A stretch of 42,921 nucleotides of DNA from Candidatus Omnitrophota bacterium (GTDB lineage: Bacteria > Omnitrophota > Gorgyraeia > Aquiviventales > Aquiviventaceae), in assembly GCA_016192545.1 (NCBI GenBank), contig JACPTX010000055.1, positions 1 through 42,921 of the forward strand, in the 5' to 3' direction. Each line of letters starts with the position of its first letter. The stretch's first letter is position 1. The notes below the pieces were generated by a model. That model was given only the letters and a program-made list of their open reading frames with translations. It searched no databases and had not been told where the DNA came from. A program made the position numbers and the translations under genes. This document shows, piece by piece, positions 32,372 through 40,159 of this stretch.

Positions 32372-33486
32372 CGCCAGAGTTTGAGCAGCACTTCAGGCAC
32401 AAACAACAGCGACACGGCCCCGGCGACCAACCACGCGGACAGCAGGAACGCGATCCGCGCAACCCCCGGCGCAAGCGCGAACGGCTTGCGCCATCCCACC
32501 GCATAGTCAATCGCCCCTGTGGGGCAGGCATCCATGCACTCCCCGCAGCGGTTGCAATACGGCGACACCTGATGCTGCTTCAACCCCTCCTGGTCAATGC
32601 AAAAGGTCGGGCAGGCCTTGACGCAGAGCTGGCACTGGACGCACGCCTCCGGCTTGATGTGAACCCGGTACGGATTGACCTGACCGAAGAACGCCTGCCA
32701 GGCTCCGAAGGGGCAGATGAGCCCGCAGAAGGCGCGCTTCTTCGTCAGCCACGGCAGGACGATCAGGAAGACGACGCCGACCGTGGCAAACATCCCCAGT
32801 TGGATGATCCGCGTCGTGTTGTTCGGATCGAGAAAACCCGTGCCCAATTTGAGCGGGCAGGCCCAGAGGCAGAAAATTGGTTTGAGGGCGACGAGCGACA
32901 ATAACAGCATCGCCACGAGAATCCCGGCGGGAAGATCGCGCAACGCCTTGGGCACTCGCTCCCACTTGATGAGTGGTTTGCGCCGCAGCCGAGCGAACCC
33001 GGTGTCCAGCCCGCCGTAAAAGCAGGCCCAGGAACACCAGGCCTGGCCCAGTACCAGGGTGATGCCAAGCCACAGCGCGCCCCAGGTGAGCGGCGACCAC
33101 GCCTGCCAGGCGCCGCTCATGAGCGCGAGGTATTGCTGATAGACGTGATTGAGAAACGAGGAGGCGATCGCGATATGGCAATACGGCACCTCTTGGATGT
33201 CTTGGGTGACGAACGCGCGCCCCGTGAGTCCGATCAGGTTGGCTTTAAACTGGACGATGAAGGCCCAGGCAAGGATAATGAAGAAGACCGAGCGCCACCG
33301 GCTGATCCGCCCCGTCACGAACACGCGAGAGGCCATGACCGCCACCACAGCCGCCCAGACCCACCTGGCGAGAAGCCATGCCCCATCGGCATTGAACGTG
33401 GACAGCCACGCGAGGGCCAGAAACAGTCCGCATGCCAGCGCGGCGCTGGTTCGCCCGGAGAGGGCGGCCTGATGTTTCTGCATCAT
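32347..33486 (-). CDS. NapH/NosR-like 4Fe-4S membrane electron carrier
   Basis: This 379-residue protein has several membrane segments, two CxxxCP-type motifs (WCSWACFYGG and FCGLICPFGAWQ), and two ferredoxin motifs (CVQCQLCVKACP and CNRCGECMDACPTGAI) near the C-terminus. This is the NapH/NosR/CcoG layout: quinol oxidation or electron transfer at the membrane to a periplasmic or cytoplasmic acceptor. Two adjacent ATGs (33486 and 33483) follow GAGG. The start is head-to-head with the plus-strand gene at 33472, overlapping by 15 bases. Its target reductase is not obvious here. Confidence 0.85.
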   Translation of the reverse strand: MMQKHQAALSGRTSAALACGLFLALAWLSTFNADGAWLLARWVWAAVVAVMASRVFVTGRISRWRSVFFIILAWAFIVQFKANLIGLTGRAFVTQDIQEVPYCHIAIASSFLNHVYQQYLALMSGAWQAWSPLTWGALWLGITLVLGQAWCSWACFYGGLDTGFARLRRKPLIKWERVPKALRDLPAGILVAMLLLSLVALKPIFCLWACPLKLGTGFLDPNNTTRIIQLGMFATVGVVFLIVLPWLTKKRAFCGLICPFGAWQAFFGQVNPYRVHIKPEACVQCQLCVKACPTFCIDQEGLKQHQVSPYCNRCGECMDACPTGAIDYAVGWRKPFALAPGVARIAFLLSAWLVAGAVSLLFVPEVLLKLWRWVFSWFA

Positions 33487-35715
33487 GTGTCACGGCCTCG
33501 AGCCGCTGCGGCGCTGGCCTTCTTCGTCTATGGCGCCTGCGCGCTCATCGCGCAACTCCTCTGCCTCCAAGAACTCCTCCTCATCTTCGCAGGCTATGAG
33601 CTGTTCCTGGGCTTCTCCCTTGCCGCCTGGATGGCGTGGGTTGGGCTGGGCAGCTGGCTCGCGCGCCGGCAGCCGTCCGTCCCACTCGGCGCGCTCGCGG
33701 GGTGGGCGATCCCCCTGCTCATCGCCAACCTCATGGCCATCCGCCTGACGAAATGCGTCTTTGGGTTCGGCATGCTCATTGGGCTGTTGCCGATGCTGAT
33801 GCTCACCGTCGTCTGCCTTGCCCCGATCGGGCTGGCCGTCGGCGCCCTCTTTACCTGGGGCTGCGAGCGAAGCAGCGCCCGAGGCGGATGCGGCGTCGGC
33901 GAAGCCTACCTGTGGGACACGCTCGGCGCCGCCGTCGGCGGCATCCTCTACTCCGCGCTGCTCGCCGGCCGCGTCGAGCCCCACTGGACGGTGGTCGCCC
34001 TGGCCGCGCCGGCGGCGATGGTCACCGTGGGCCTGCTTCCGCCGCACAAGCGGCCGCTTGGCCTGGCTGTCCTGGTCCTGGCGGGTGCGTTCGCGGCCTC
34101 CGCCCTGCCTGGGTGGACGCGCCGGCTTCAATGGCGGGGCTACACGCTGCTCGCCGAGCGCACCTCGCGGTATAGCCATCTCGCCCTTGCCCAAACGGGC
34201 AGCCTGACCAGCCTCTTTGAGAACGGCCTCATCAGCGCGCACGTTCCTGACCCTGCCGCGTATGAGGAGCTGGTCCACTGGCCCCTGCTGGCCCATCCCG
34301 CCCCGCGCCGCATCCTGATCATCGGGGGCGGGGCGAGCGGCTCCCTGACGGAAATCCTGAAGCATCCTGTCGCGCAGGTTGACGACGTGGAGCTCGATCC
34401 GGCGGTCATGGAGTTGCTGAAGCCGGCGCTCGGCGCGCGCGATCGCGCGTCGCTGGATGATCCCCGCGTCCGCTTCATCCACCAAGACGGCCGCCGGTGG
34501 CTTGCACAGACTTCCGAGCGGTATGACGTCATCCTGCTGCAGCTTCCCGAGCCGCTCAACGCGCAGATCAACCGGCTCTACACCCTCGAGTCCTTCCAGC
34601 TCATTCGCCGGCGTCTGGCGCCCTCCGGCCTGTTGGCCTTCACGATCCCCTCCTCGGAGAACTACCTCTCGCCCGAAACGCTCTACTTCAATGCGAGTCT
34701 CTACCAGACGCTCAAGGCCGCGTTTACGTCCGTCGAGCCCATTCGACCTGGCTCAGGGCTCGACCCTGAGGGAACTCGAAGGGTCGAGCTGGTCGCCGGC
34801 GATCCGCTCCTGTTGCTGGCGAGCCCTGACGACGTGCGCCTGGAGCTGCCGCTGCTGCTCCGGCGCTATCAGGAGCGCCGCCTCCGCACGAGCGAAGTCG
34901 TGCCCAGTTACTTCCCGATCAAGCTTGACGAGCAGCGGCGCGCCCTGCTGCTGTCGCAATTGACCGCCACCCGCCTGACGGGCATCAACCGGGACTTCGT
35001 CCCGGTCTGCTACGCGTATGCCTGGCGTGTGTGGCTGGCGAAGTTCGTGTCCCCCGCGTACTTCCTTGGCCTGCTTGGCCTGATCGGCCTCGTCGGATGT
35101 CTCCTTCGACTGCCCTGGCAACGACGCGCGGCGCTGACACGCGCCCCAGGCCCCATGGCGCTGTTCTTCCTCGGGTGCGCCGGCATCGTCTATGAAACGG
35201 TGCTGCTCCTGGCCTTTCAGGCCATCAACGGCTACGTGTACTGGCAGCTCGGGTTCCTCTTTGCCGCCTTCATGCTCGGGCTCGCGCTCGGCAGTTGGCG
35301 TTCGGTACGTCGGTTGTCGGCGCTCACCGCCCACCACGCCCACCAACGGCTTCGCGCGCTGTTGCTCATCACCGGGCTGGAGGGCCTGGCGCTGGTCTGG
35401 CTCCTTCCCGCCCTGCAGCACCTGCCGAGCCGACTCCCCGCGCTCGTGCCTGTCGGCGCCCTGCTCCTCATCACCGGCCTCTGGCTTGGCCTCGCCTTCC
35501 CGCTCGCCACCCGCCTCAGCAGTCCTCAGCGCCCGTCGGACGTGGCCGGCATGCTCTACGCCGCTGACCTGTGGGGCGCGGGCCTTGGCGCGTTCTTCAC
35601 CGGAGCCTTCCTGGTTCCGCTCCTGGGTCTGTTGGCCACCGTCGGGGCCGCGGGGCTTGTGCTGCTCGCCGCGGCCTGGAGGCTGCCACCGCACCGGCCG
35701 GCCGTCACGAACTAA
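33472..35715 (+). CDS. Multi-pass membrane protein with spermidine-synthase-like domain
   Basis: This protein of 747 residues has about seven N-terminal membrane helices (from AALAFFVYGACALIAQ), a cytosolic methyltransferase-like domain resembling spermine/spermidine synthase (ILIIGGGASGSLTEIL and DVELDPAVMELL, around residues 280-320), then about seven more helices. Such fused proteins are common in environmental bacteria and their substrates are unknown; polyamine synthesis is not assured. The ATG at 33472 follows GGAGAGGG. Residues about 425-440 (PGSGLDPEGTRRVE) are encoded by a palindromic element (34752-34789). It is the only clear plus-strand gene and ends overlapping the amrS stop by four bases. 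Confidence 0.85.
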   Translation: MFLHHVSRPRAAAALAFFVYGACALIAQLLCLQELLLIFAGYELFLGFSLAAWMAWVGLGSWLARRQPSVPLGALAGWAIPLLIANLMAIRLTKCVFGFGMLIGLLPMLMLTVVCLAPIGLAVGALFTWGCERSSARGGCGVGEAYLWDTLGAAVGGILYSALLAGRVEPHWTVVALAAPAAMVTVGLLPPHKRPLGLAVLVLAGAFAASALPGWTRRLQWRGYTLLAERTSRYSHLALAQTGSLTSLFENGLISAHVPDPAAYEELVHWPLLAHPAPRRILIIGGGASGSLTEILKHPVAQVDDVELDPAVMELLKPALGARDRASLDDPRVRFIHQDGRRWLAQTSERYDVILLQLPEPLNAQINRLYTLESFQLIRRRLAPSGLLAFTIPSSENYLSPETLYFNASLYQTLKAAFTSVEPIRPGSGLDPEGTRRVELVAGDPLLLLASPDDVRLELPLLLRRYQERRLRTSEVVPSYFPIKLDEQRRALLLSQLTATRLTGINRDFVPVCYAYAWRVWLAKFVSPAYFLGLLGLIGLVGCLLRLPWQRRAALTRAPGPMALFFLGCAGIVYETVLLLAFQAINGYVYWQLGFLFAAFMLGLALGSWRSVRRLSALTAHHAHQRLRALLLITGLEGLALVWLLPALQHLPSRLPALVPVGALLLITGLWLGLAFPLATRLSSPQRPSDVAGMLYAADLWGAGLGAFFTGAFLVPLLGLLATVGAAGLVLLAAAWRLPPHRPAVTN
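34752..34789. repeat. Palindromic element in frame in the spermidine-synthase-like gene
   Basis: Two interlocking stems: CTCAGGG/CCCTGAG (34752-34758 with 34764-34770) and a 9-bp GCTCGACCC/GGGTCGAGC (34758-34766 with 34781-34789). The sequence resembles a palindrome family built on CCCTGAG and GGGTCGA that recurs in many environmental bacteria. It is translated as part of a loop. Confidence 0.6.
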
Positions 35716-36869
35716 ACCCAGATCCCGGGAATCCTCGTGCCATCATAGGGACAGCGTCCTCCCGGAGCGAGATCGTAGCCCAGCACCGCGTAGCCATGCC
35801 GCCTGATCAGGGCGCGGCCGCAGGTCGGACAGTAGGTGTGCTCCGCGGGATGGCCATGGACGTTGCCGATGTAGACGTACCGAAGCCCCTCATGGCGCGC
35901 GATCGCGTGCGCCTGCTCAAGCGTCTCGACCGGCGTGGGCGGGAGGTTCTGGAGCCGATACTGCGGGGTGAAGCGCGAGAAGAACAGCGGCGTGTCCTTC
36001 CCCAGCTCCTGCACAACCCAGCGGCACATCCGCCGGATCTCATCTGGATGATCATTGAGCGTCGGCACCACGAGGTTGACGACCTCCATCAACACGTTGT
36101 GCCGCGCCAGTTCCTGCAGCGTTCGCAGGACAAACCGCAGCTCGCCTTTCACGACGCGTCGGTAAAACCGCTCGTTGAAGCCCTTGAGATCGATCTTGAT
36201 GATGTCAAACAATGGGACCAGCTCCGCAAGCGGCTCGGGGTTGATATAGCCACCAGAGACCAAGACGTTGCGAAGACCCGCGCGTTTGGCGAGCACAGCG
36301 GTGTCATAGACATACTCGTAGAAGACCACCGGCTCGGCGTACGTGTAGGCGATCGAGCGGCAGCCGGTCGCTAAGGCGTGATGCACGACATCGGCGGGTT
36401 GCAAGGGTTCGCCGCGGGCATGCTCCGGCTGCGCCTGGGAGATCTCCCAGTTCTGGCAGAAGGCGCATCTGAGGTTGCAGCCGACGGTGGAAAGGGAGTA
36501 CGAACGCGAACCGGGATAGAGGTGATAGACAGGCTTCTTCTCGATCGGATCGATGTGGACCGAGACCGGCTGCGCGTAGACGAGGGTATAGAGCTTCCCG
36601 CCGACGTTCTGGCGGACGTTGCAGATGCCGCGGTGGCCTTCGGGCAGGAAGCACTCGAAGGGGCAGAGCGTGCACTGCACCCCGGCGCAGGCGGTCTTCC
36701 ACCAGCGCGCCTCGCGCAGCAACGGAAGAGCCCGTTGGGCGGTCCCGCGCAGGGTCGTGGGCGGGGGGAATTTCGAGATGAGCCACGAAGCCGCCCCCGG
36801 AACCGCCAACACGCCCGCGAGCCGCAGCGCCTGCCCCAGAAACGCCCGCCGACTCACCGGCTTGTTCAT
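35712..36869 (-). CDS. amrS: AmmeMemoRadiSam-system radical SAM enzyme with Tat signal
   Basis: This 385-residue radical SAM protein has the AmrS layout: CTLCPFECFL, GHRGICNVRQN, GKLYTL and the 4Fe-4S motif C-x3-C-x2-C in VGCNLRCAFCQNWEIS, then the pyruvate formate-lyase-activating-like core and a C-terminal zinc-type CPTCGR pattern. It begins with SRRAFLGQALRLAGVLAVPGAASW, a twin-arginine signal, which is unexpected for an oxygen-sensitive cytoplasmic radical enzyme. The other AmmeMemoRadiSam members (AMMECR1-like, Memo-like) are absent here. The start at 36869 is 11 bases after the DtxR-type gene. It is the last gene of the feo operon. Confidence 0.88.
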   Translation of the reverse strand: MNKPVSRRAFLGQALRLAGVLAVPGAASWLISKFPPPTTLRGTAQRALPLLREARWWKTACAGVQCTLCPFECFLPEGHRGICNVRQNVGGKLYTLVYAQPVSVHIDPIEKKPVYHLYPGSRSYSLSTVGCNLRCAFCQNWEISQAQPEHARGEPLQPADVVHHALATGCRSIAYTYAEPVVFYEYVYDTAVLAKRAGLRNVLVSGGYINPEPLAELVPLFDIIKIDLKGFNERFYRRVVKGELRFVLRTLQELARHNVLMEVVNLVVPTLNDHPDEIRRMCRWVVQELGKDTPLFFSRFTPQYRLQNLPPTPVETLEQAHAIARHEGLRYVYIGNVHGHPAEHTYCPTCGRALIRRHGYAVLGYDLAPGGRCPYDGTRIPGIWV

Positions 36870-36880
36870 CCGGAAGGGGG

Positions 36881-37591
36881 CTAGGGGGATGGAGACCCCG
36901 GCGGACGGCGCCTGACGAAAATCTCTTGACCGGCCTGGGGGTCAAGCGCCAGCTCGGTCTCGCCGACTTGAATGACGAGCGCGGGTTGGGTCTGCCGCAC
37001 GCTCAACGAGACCCCTGGCGCCACGCCGAGCGCGCTCAACCGCTGGAGATACACATGCCGCTTCGTATGGATGAACGCAAGGGTGGACTGTTCGCCGATC
37101 GCCAGGCGGGCCAACGGCACGAGGAGCGGCTGCACGCGCGCCTGGGACGCCTCGCAACAGCGGCCCGGAGGAATCGCGCGGCCGTGCGGACAGGCGGGCG
37201 GATGCCCCAGAAACGCGCAGACCGCCTCGGTCACCTCCAGGTTGAGGATGTGCTCCACCTGGCAGGCGGTGGATTCCATCGAGGCGTCGGACACCTGCAG
37301 GACGTTGCGCAGGAGCACCTCCGTCAGCCGGTGGCGCCGCACGATCTCCCGCGCCCGCGAGACGCCCGCAGGGCTCAGGCGGATCCGCCGCCCCTCCGCC
37401 AGCACCAGCCCCTCGCCAATCATCGCCTCAATCGTGTCCTGCTCGAGGCCGCCGTCCGGCTCAATGGGGTGCGGCAGGAAGCAGACCAGCTGCGTGGGCA
37501 GGCGGTCGCGGTCCAGCGGCACGAGGCCGTCCTCGGCCGCGGTCCAGCACAGCTCAAGTAATTCTTCGATAGGTTCGGAACGCACGCTCAT
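36881..37591 (-). CDS. DtxR-family metal regulator with FeoA domain
   Basis: This 236-residue protein has an N-terminal winged helix and the DtxR/MntR dimerisation and metal-binding region ACQVEHILNLEVTEAVCAFLGHPPACPHGR, followed by a C-terminal SH3-like FeoA domain (LSALGVAPGVSLSVRQ). DtxR proteins bind DNA when loaded with Fe(II) or Mn(II). As the operon contains feoB, it likely senses iron. The ATG at 37591 follows GGAG and overlaps the zinc-ribbon gene by 38 bases. A free-standing FeoA gene is not present, so this domain may supply it. Confidence 0.88.
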   Translation of the reverse strand: MSVRSEPIEELLELCWTAAEDGLVPLDRDRLPTQLVCFLPHPIEPDGGLEQDTIEAMIGEGLVLAEGRRIRLSPAGVSRAREIVRRHRLTEVLLRNVLQVSDASMESTACQVEHILNLEVTEAVCAFLGHPPACPHGRAIPPGRCCEASQARVQPLLVPLARLAIGEQSTLAFIHTKRHVYLQRLSALGVAPGVSLSVRQTQPALVIQVGETELALDPQAGQEIFVRRRPPGSPSP

Positions 37592-37760
37592 CCGGGCTCC
37601 GGTGCCGCCTCCACCACCTCGCCAGACTCGGTTCGTCCACCCATTCGTAGCCGCATCGGGGACAGCGCGTCAGCTGACAGCCGCGCGCCAGCGGACAGCG
37701 CCGGCAGGCCGCCGTCGAGTCATCCGCCTCAAACCCATAGCCGCACAAGGGACAGGCCAT
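37554..37760 (-). CDS. Small zinc-ribbon protein of the feo operon
   Basis: This 68-residue protein has three cysteine pairs: CPLCG near residue 3, CRRCP around 19-23 plus an isolated Cys, and CPRCGYEW around 33. These are zinc-ribbon or rubredoxin-like knuckles. The ATG shares one base with the feoB stop (TGATG). FeoC or FeoB-associated Cys-rich proteins often occupy this place, and this one could fill the role, but no similarity is certain. Confidence 0.75.
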   Translation of the reverse strand: MACPLCGYGFEADDSTAACRRCPLARGCQLTRCPRCGYEWVDEPSLARWWRRHRSPDERAFRTYRRIT

Positions 37761-39748
37761 CAGACCGCAAGCCCGAGGCTGGTGAGCGCCCGGAAGACCA
37801 GCCCGCCCACTGTGAGCGCGACGCCGATCACAAACGCCGCGGTCAGGTTCGCCGTCCTCCAGCCGCGCTCTTTCACCATCATGAAATACTGCGCGATGCA
37901 CGGGATGAGCAGCGTGATGGTGACGAGCGCCGTCACGGTCTGCACGCCGGAGAGCCTCCCCTGCCGCTGCAGCGCGAAAAACCCCGCCGCCCCGAAATCC
38001 CGGCGGAGGAACCCGACCAGCAGGGCGGCGGTCGCCTCGACGGGCAGCCCCAGCCACGACACGACCAGCGGGGAGGCCGCGCGCTCCAGCACGGCCAGCA
38101 GTCCCGTCGTGTGCAGGACAAACAACACCAGCGTCCCCAGAAAGAAGAGCGGCACCGCCTCCTTGACGTACCATTCCAGGCGCCCCAGCGTCTTGAGGAG
38201 GATGTTCGACAGCTTGGGACGGCGCAACGGCGGGAGTTCGTAGAGGAACGGGCTCTCCTCCCCCGGCAAGACCCTGGCAGCCGCCTGCCCCACCACGACC
38301 ACCACCGCGGCCACCACGCCCAGCCAGACCGCCGCCGCCAGCGGCGGGCGCCCGGCGAGCATCGCCAGGATGACCCCCAGCTGCGCGGAGCACGGGATGC
38401 CGAGCGCCAGCAGCAGCGTCACCAGGACGCGGTCGCGCCTCGATTCCAGAATCCGGGTCGTCATCGTCGCCATCGTGCCGCAGCCGAGCCCCAGCACGAG
38501 CGGCAGGACCGCCTTGCCGTTCAGGCCCAGGAGGCGGCAGAACCGGTTGGCCACGACCGCCAGCCTCGGCAGATACCCCACGTCCTCGATGAAGCCGAAG
38601 CAGAGGAAAAACATCCCGACAATGGGCAGGATGATGGCGAACGCATACGGCAGCGCCATGGTCAAGAGCCCGTAGGGGCCGACGAAGAGCGCTTGCAGCC
38701 AGGCCCACGGCACGAGCCCCTCCACGACCCAGCGGATCGCGGGAATCAGGTAGCGCCCGAAGATCACCTCCTCAAAAAAGTCCACGCCGCGCTGGGCGGC
38801 CAGATCCCCGACCAGGACATACATCGCGGCCAGCGTCGCCAGCAGGACCGGCACGCCCCACACCGGATGCATGGCCAGATCCCCGGCCCGCTCCAGCCAC
38901 GGGCGGCGTGTCCGGACCGCCGTGGTCATCACCTGTGTCACGAGACGACGCGCCTCCTGGAGCCGGGCATCGCTGATCAGCCGGCTCAGGGAGACGGCGG
39001 TGCGCTCCTGCGCCTTGGCCCGAATCCGGGTCAAGGCGGCGAGGGCCTCGGCGGGCTCCTGATCCGTCAGCTGCGCGATGACGGCGGGATCACCGGCCAG
39101 CCAGAGCAGCGCCAGCGCCCGACCGGCTCGGCAGTCCTGCGGGAGGATCCGTGCCGCCTCCGCCGCCGCCTCCTCAATCACCGACGGGTAGGAGACGCGC
39201 CGGCGGGCCGCCCGCGCCTGCGGGATCGCGCGGCGCAGACGATCGAGGCCCCAGCGCTGGGTCGCGATCGTCTCGACCACCGGGACGCCCAGCAGCGCGC
39301 TGAGCCGGTCGGCATCAATCGCGATGTCCCGTTCGCGGGCTTCGTCCATCATGTTCAGCACCAGCACGGACGGGATCTCGGCTTCCGCCAACTCCAAGGC
39401 CAGCAGGACCGCCCGCAGCAGGTTCTTCGCATCCCCCACCTGCAGGACGGCGGCCTGGCGGCGCAGGAGGAGCTCCCGCGCCACGACCTCGTCCTCCGAC
39501 GACGCGGCGAGGCTGTTGAGCCCCGGCGTGTCGTAGATGCGCGCCGCCACGCCGTCCAGCGACGTCCGGCCTTCGGACACCATCACCGTCGTCCCTGGAT
39601 AGTTGGAGACGGCGGCGTAGCGTCCGGTGAGCGCGTGGAAGAGGACGCTCTTGCCGACGTTCGGGTTGCCGGTGACGATCAGGGACGCGGGCCGCCGTTC
39701 CAGGCGCGCGCTAGGGCTTGGGGGCGTCAACGCGCTGGATGGCGTCAT
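37760..39748 (-). CDS. feoB: Ferrous iron transport protein B
   Basis: This 662-residue protein has an N-terminal GTPase with the family motifs GNPNVGKS (G1), NYPGTTV (G2), DTPGLNSL (G3) and NMMDEA in place of NKxD (G4), then membrane segments with the Gate motifs LGLGCGTMATMTTRI and LGIPCSAQLGVILA. It imports Fe(II) across the inner membrane. The ATG at 39748 overlaps the upstream Cys-rich gene by 38 bases; the frame is open further upstream as a shadow. The N-terminal extension before G1 is short. The operator at 40097-40114 would control the operon. Confidence 0.95.
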   Translation of the reverse strand: MTPSSALTPPSPSARLERRPASLIVTGNPNVGKSVLFHALTGRYAAVSNYPGTTVMVSEGRTSLDGVAARIYDTPGLNSLAASSEDEVVARELLLRRQAAVLQVGDAKNLLRAVLLALELAEAEIPSVLVLNMMDEARERDIAIDADRLSALLGVPVVETIATQRWGLDRLRRAIPQARAARRRVSYPSVIEEAAAEAARILPQDCRAGRALALLWLAGDPAVIAQLTDQEPAEALAALTRIRAKAQERTAVSLSRLISDARLQEARRLVTQVMTTAVRTRRPWLERAGDLAMHPVWGVPVLLATLAAMYVLVGDLAAQRGVDFFEEVIFGRYLIPAIRWVVEGLVPWAWLQALFVGPYGLLTMALPYAFAIILPIVGMFFLCFGFIEDVGYLPRLAVVANRFCRLLGLNGKAVLPLVLGLGCGTMATMTTRILESRRDRVLVTLLLALGIPCSAQLGVILAMLAGRPPLAAAVWLGVVAAVVVVVGQAAARVLPGEESPFLYELPPLRRPKLSNILLKTLGRLEWYVKEAVPLFFLGTLVLFVLHTTGLLAVLERAASPLVVSWLGLPVEATAALLVGFLRRDFGAAGFFALQRQGRLSGVQTVTALVTITLLIPCIAQYFMMVKERGWRTANLTAAFVIGVALTVGGLVFRALTSLGLAV

Positions 39749-40046
39749 AGACGAGGGGCAGATAGCGGTAGAGGCAGCATTCGGCGTTTTCCCTGACCTG
39801 ACAGGCCCCGAGCCAGCTTTGGTGGCCGCATTGGAGGCAGATCGTGTGCTCCACGGCGATTTCAAACCCGGCGCCGTTCCGGGGCCCGGCCGCCTTCGCC
39901 AATTCCACCAACTCCGGCAGATAGCGGTCGATCCGGCACGCGGCTTCCGTCTTGAGGGAGGAACGCGGATCGAGATTGCGGTCAAGACAAATCCCGTGGA
40001 CGTGCGTGGCCACGGCATCCCGATAGGCTTGCAACGAGTCGCTCAT
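39711..40046 (-). CDS. Cys-rich protein heading the feo operon, unknown
   Basis: This 111-residue protein is of no family I know. It has cysteines at ICLDRN, ACRIDRYLP, TICLQCGHQSWLGACQ and ECCLYRYLP. The stretches CRIDRYLPELVEL and CLYRYLPLVYDAI look like a partial internal duplication. The spacing suggests a bound Fe-S cluster or zinc. The ATG follows GGAGGGCGGG. A Crp-type operator lies 59 bases upstream. It may be a regulator or iron-binding partner of FeoB. Confidence 0.7.
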   Translation of the reverse strand: MSDSLQAYRDAVATHVHGICLDRNLDPRSSLKTEAACRIDRYLPELVELAKAAGPRNGAGFEIAVEHTICLQCGHQSWLGACQVRENAECCLYRYLPLVYDAIQRVDAPKP

Positions 40047-40096
40047 CCCGCCCTCCTGCGCTCGTGAGCAGGCTACCAGGTTCCGTCAGGCGGGGT

Positions 40097-40114
40097 CTAT
40101 GATTTGCGTCAGGA
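40097..40114 (-). promoter_or_regulatory. Crp/Fnr-type operator of the feo operon
   Basis: Half-sites ATGAT and GTCAG with the TGA-N6-TCA core, centred 59 bases ahead of the Cys-rich gene. The rest of the gap 40047-40159 holds nothing else clear; a GGTAG-like -10 lies 20 to 25 bases further on. Confidence 0.5.
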
Positions 40115-40159
40115 AGGAATCAGCCGGGCGGCGGGCGGTGGGTGCGGTCGGATGGACGC

